From Campylobacteraceae bacterium (GTDB taxonomy: Bacteria > Campylobacterota > Campylobacteria > Campylobacterales > Sulfurospirillaceae), in NCBI GenBank assembly GCA_027013265.1, contig JALUXQ010000206.1, forward strand, positions 1 to 6,911: 6,911 nucleotides of DNA. The letters run 5' to 3'. The first letter of the stretch is position 1. Every line of letters starts with the position of its first letter. Both the position numbers and the translations under genes were made by a program. Under the pieces are notes generated by a model that searched no databases, had not been told where the DNA came from, and saw only the letters and a list, made by a program, of their open reading frames with translations. Shown here in pieces: positions 5,217-6,911 of this stretch.

Positions 5217-6911
5217 GATACTAAAGTACAAAGCTTCTTTGTGATGAGCCACGATGGCGGTTGTGCTTTGCTCTGGGTGAATTTGAAATGTGTCTCCTAA
5301 AATGATACCAAACTCTTCAGGTTTTAGTAGGTCAAATATCACTTTCGAGTCGCTCAAATCTGGACAAGCTGGATATCCAAAGGAGTATCTACACCCTGTG
5401 TATGCTCTCATCTGCACATCTTTTAGAGCATGACCCTCTTTTTGAGCAATCCCCAAATCCAACCTTATCTGCTTATGTGCCACCTCAGCCAATGCTTCTG
5501 CTAGCTCTATACTGATACCATGAATCAAGTGATAATCTTTGAATTTACCCTGCGCATAGAGCTCTTGTTCATATTCGCTAAAGCGACTTCCTGCACTTAC
5601 GCATGTAAAGGCTACCACATCATCTCTATCGCTTGCATAAAAATCACTCAAACACCTAAATGGCTTTCTATCTTGTCTTGGAAAGTCTAAAATATGAGTT
5701 ATATCCTCTTTTTTTAATGGCTCTGTATTTACATCATCTTTGCTAAAGTAGCCTCTTTGTTCATCTAGTATAAGCAGTCTGTTTTTATCACTCCTGCAAG
5801 GATAATACCCATATATAATAGTAGGCTCAAAAAGTCCTTTTTTCTCGATTTCTATTTTAAGATTTTCATACATTGGCCACAAGACATCATCTCTTTGCTT
5901 CTGCTTTTCCTCTTTACTCATGCCTTTGCCACTATATCCCCATGCCCTTGAAAAAAGCATTTTATGATTTATCCACTCATACGCTATCTGATTTATATCG
6001 GCTTTTAAGACCCGTCTCCCCCAAAATGGCGGAGTAGGTATCAAGATATCACGGCTTGGCATAGAGATATCTTTAAAGTCTGGCATCGGTACTTTCTCTT
6101 TTTTTGGTTTGATTATCTCTTCTTGAATCTTTTTTCTACCAAAGTCAGTATTAAAATCACCCTTTTCTATCCTACTCATGGCCTCAATACCCTCAAAAGC
6201 ATCTTTGCAGTAAAATATAGGTCCATCATAAATCGGTCGGCAAAAATCCTCTACAAAATTATCTGTCAAAGCTGCACCACCTAGTAAAATAGGGACTTTT
6301 ATGCCCATTGATTGAAGTTTCTCAAGGTTTTCTTTCATCACATTTGTGGACTTCACAAGCAATCCACTCATACCTATCGCATTTGCCTGCACTTCGTTGT
6401 AGGTTTTTATAAAATCATCAATATCGACTTTTATACCGATATTTACAACTTTAAAGCCATTGTTTGAGAGGATTATATCCACTAGATTTTTGCCTACATC
6501 ATGAACATCGCCCTTGACGGTGCCGATGATAAGTGTAGTCTCACTATCTTTGTCTATCTTGGGAAGATATGGATTTAGATAGTCAACACTAGCTTTCATC
6601 ACCTCTGCACTTTGCAAGACAAACGGCAACTGCATCTGTCCGCTTCCAAAAAGTTCTCCCACTACCTTCATAGCATCTATCAAAATCTTATTGACTATCA
6701 CCTCTGGGGCGATTTCATCTTTGGCTACGGCTAGAAGAGGCATTATCCTCTCTTTGTCACCGTCTATGAGGAGTTTTTTAAGTTTTTCTTTTGTATCAAG
6801 AGCATTAAATGCCTCATCTTCCTCTTCTTGATTTGTCTCTTTCACATCTTCAAAATAGTTGATAAATTTAAAAAGAGGATCTCCATCACTTCTGTTGTTA
6901 AAGAGTAAATC
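5214..6911 (-). CDS. metH: Cobalamin-dependent methionine synthase, C-terminal half (cut by the right window edge)
   Basis: MetH makes methionine from homocysteine using methyl-tetrahydrofolate, with cobalamin as methyl carrier, in the cytoplasm. The window holds the last 565 residues. The frame is open through 6911, and the GTG at 6843-6845 is not the true start: the 22 codons before it read DLLFNNRSDGDPLF and on, which is normal MetH sequence ahead of the cobalamin cap. Numbering from that GTG: cap domain about 15-95 (MQLPFVLQSAEVMK at 71-84); cobalamin domain about 100-225 with D113-V-H115-D-V-G118, where His115 is the cobalt ligand, plus the SGL (160-162) and GG (189-190) motifs; AdoMet-binding reactivation domain about 285-543 with RAYTGCRYSFGYPACPD at 480-496. 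From the cobalt-ligating His to the end is about 430 residues, close to E. coli MetH (roughly 470), so the C-terminus is complete. The homocysteine and folate domains lie off the right edge. It heads a tight cluster with two small membrane proteins. Confidence 0.96.
   Translation of the reverse strand, partial: DLLFNNRSDGDPLFKFINYFEDVKETNQEEEDEAFNALDTKEKLKKLLIDGDKERIMPLLAVAKDEIAPEVIVNKILIDAMKVVGELFGSGQMQLPFVLQSAEVMKASVDYLNPYLPKIDKDSETTLIIGTVKGDVHDVGKNLVDIILSNNGFKVVNIGIKVDIDDFIKTYNEVQANAIGMSGLLVKSTNVMKENLEKLQSMGIKVPILLGGAALTDNFVEDFCRPIYDGPIFYCKDAFEGIEAMSRIEKGDFNTDFGRKKIQEEIIKPKKEKVPMPDFKDISMPSRDILIPTPPFWGRRVLKADINQIAYEWINHKMLFSRAWGYSGKGMSKEEKQKQRDDVLWPMYENLKIEIEKKGLFEPTIIYGYYPCRSDKNRLLILDEQRGYFSKDDVNTEPLKKEDITHILDFPRQDRKPFRCLSDFYASDRDDVVAFTCVSAGSRFSEYEQELYAQGKFKDYHLIHGISIELAEALAEVAHKQIRLDLGIAQKEGHALKDVQMRAYTGCRYSFGYPACPDLSDSKVIFDLLKPEEFGIILGDTFQIHPEQSTTAIVAHHKEALYFSI

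Overview
The window looks like an AT-rich bacterial chromosome segment. AGA/ATA-rich codon use, a NIT/CZB-type chemoreceptor and the style of the MetH sequence suggest a free-living Campylobacterota (Sulfurimonas/Arcobacter-like). That assignment is an inference from sequence character, not a database match. There are five credible protein genes and no RNA gene, insertion sequence or CRISPR array.

Layout from left to right. Positions 1-91 hold no secure gene; a short hydrophobic minus-strand frame there may be a decayed or chance membrane-protein start. Positions 92-2107 (minus) encode a complete TonB-dependent outer-membrane receptor with signal peptide, TonB box, plug and barrel. A 98-bp divergent spacer (2108-2205) carries two back-to-back extended -10 promoter candidates and a TGTTA-N6-TGACA dyad. 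Positions 2206-4449 (plus) encode a chemoreceptor with a periplasmic NIT (nitrate/nitrite-type) domain, HAMP, an MCP signalling hairpin and a C-terminal zinc-binding CZB domain. A 51-bp convergent gap holds a 12-bp hairpin. To its right lies a minus-strand cluster in transcription order: metH (cut by the right edge), a 111-aa membrane protein and a 114-aa membrane protein, separated by only 14 and 18 bp.

How the genes fit together. The metH cluster looks like one transcription unit in which cobalamin-dependent methionine synthase is followed by two small membrane proteins of unknown role. The receptor and chemoreceptor are divergently transcribed from a shared control region, so uptake of a scarce ligand and directed movement could be co-regulated. 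The receptor's ligand cannot be read from the sequence.

The main annotation correction is that metH does not start at the GTG near 6845: its frame stays open to the last base of the window, so it is a 5'-truncated (edge-cut) gene. No clearly novel multi-gene system is evident. The points most worth checking are the double-sensor chemoreceptor, the dyad over its promoter and the two unknown membrane proteins behind metH.
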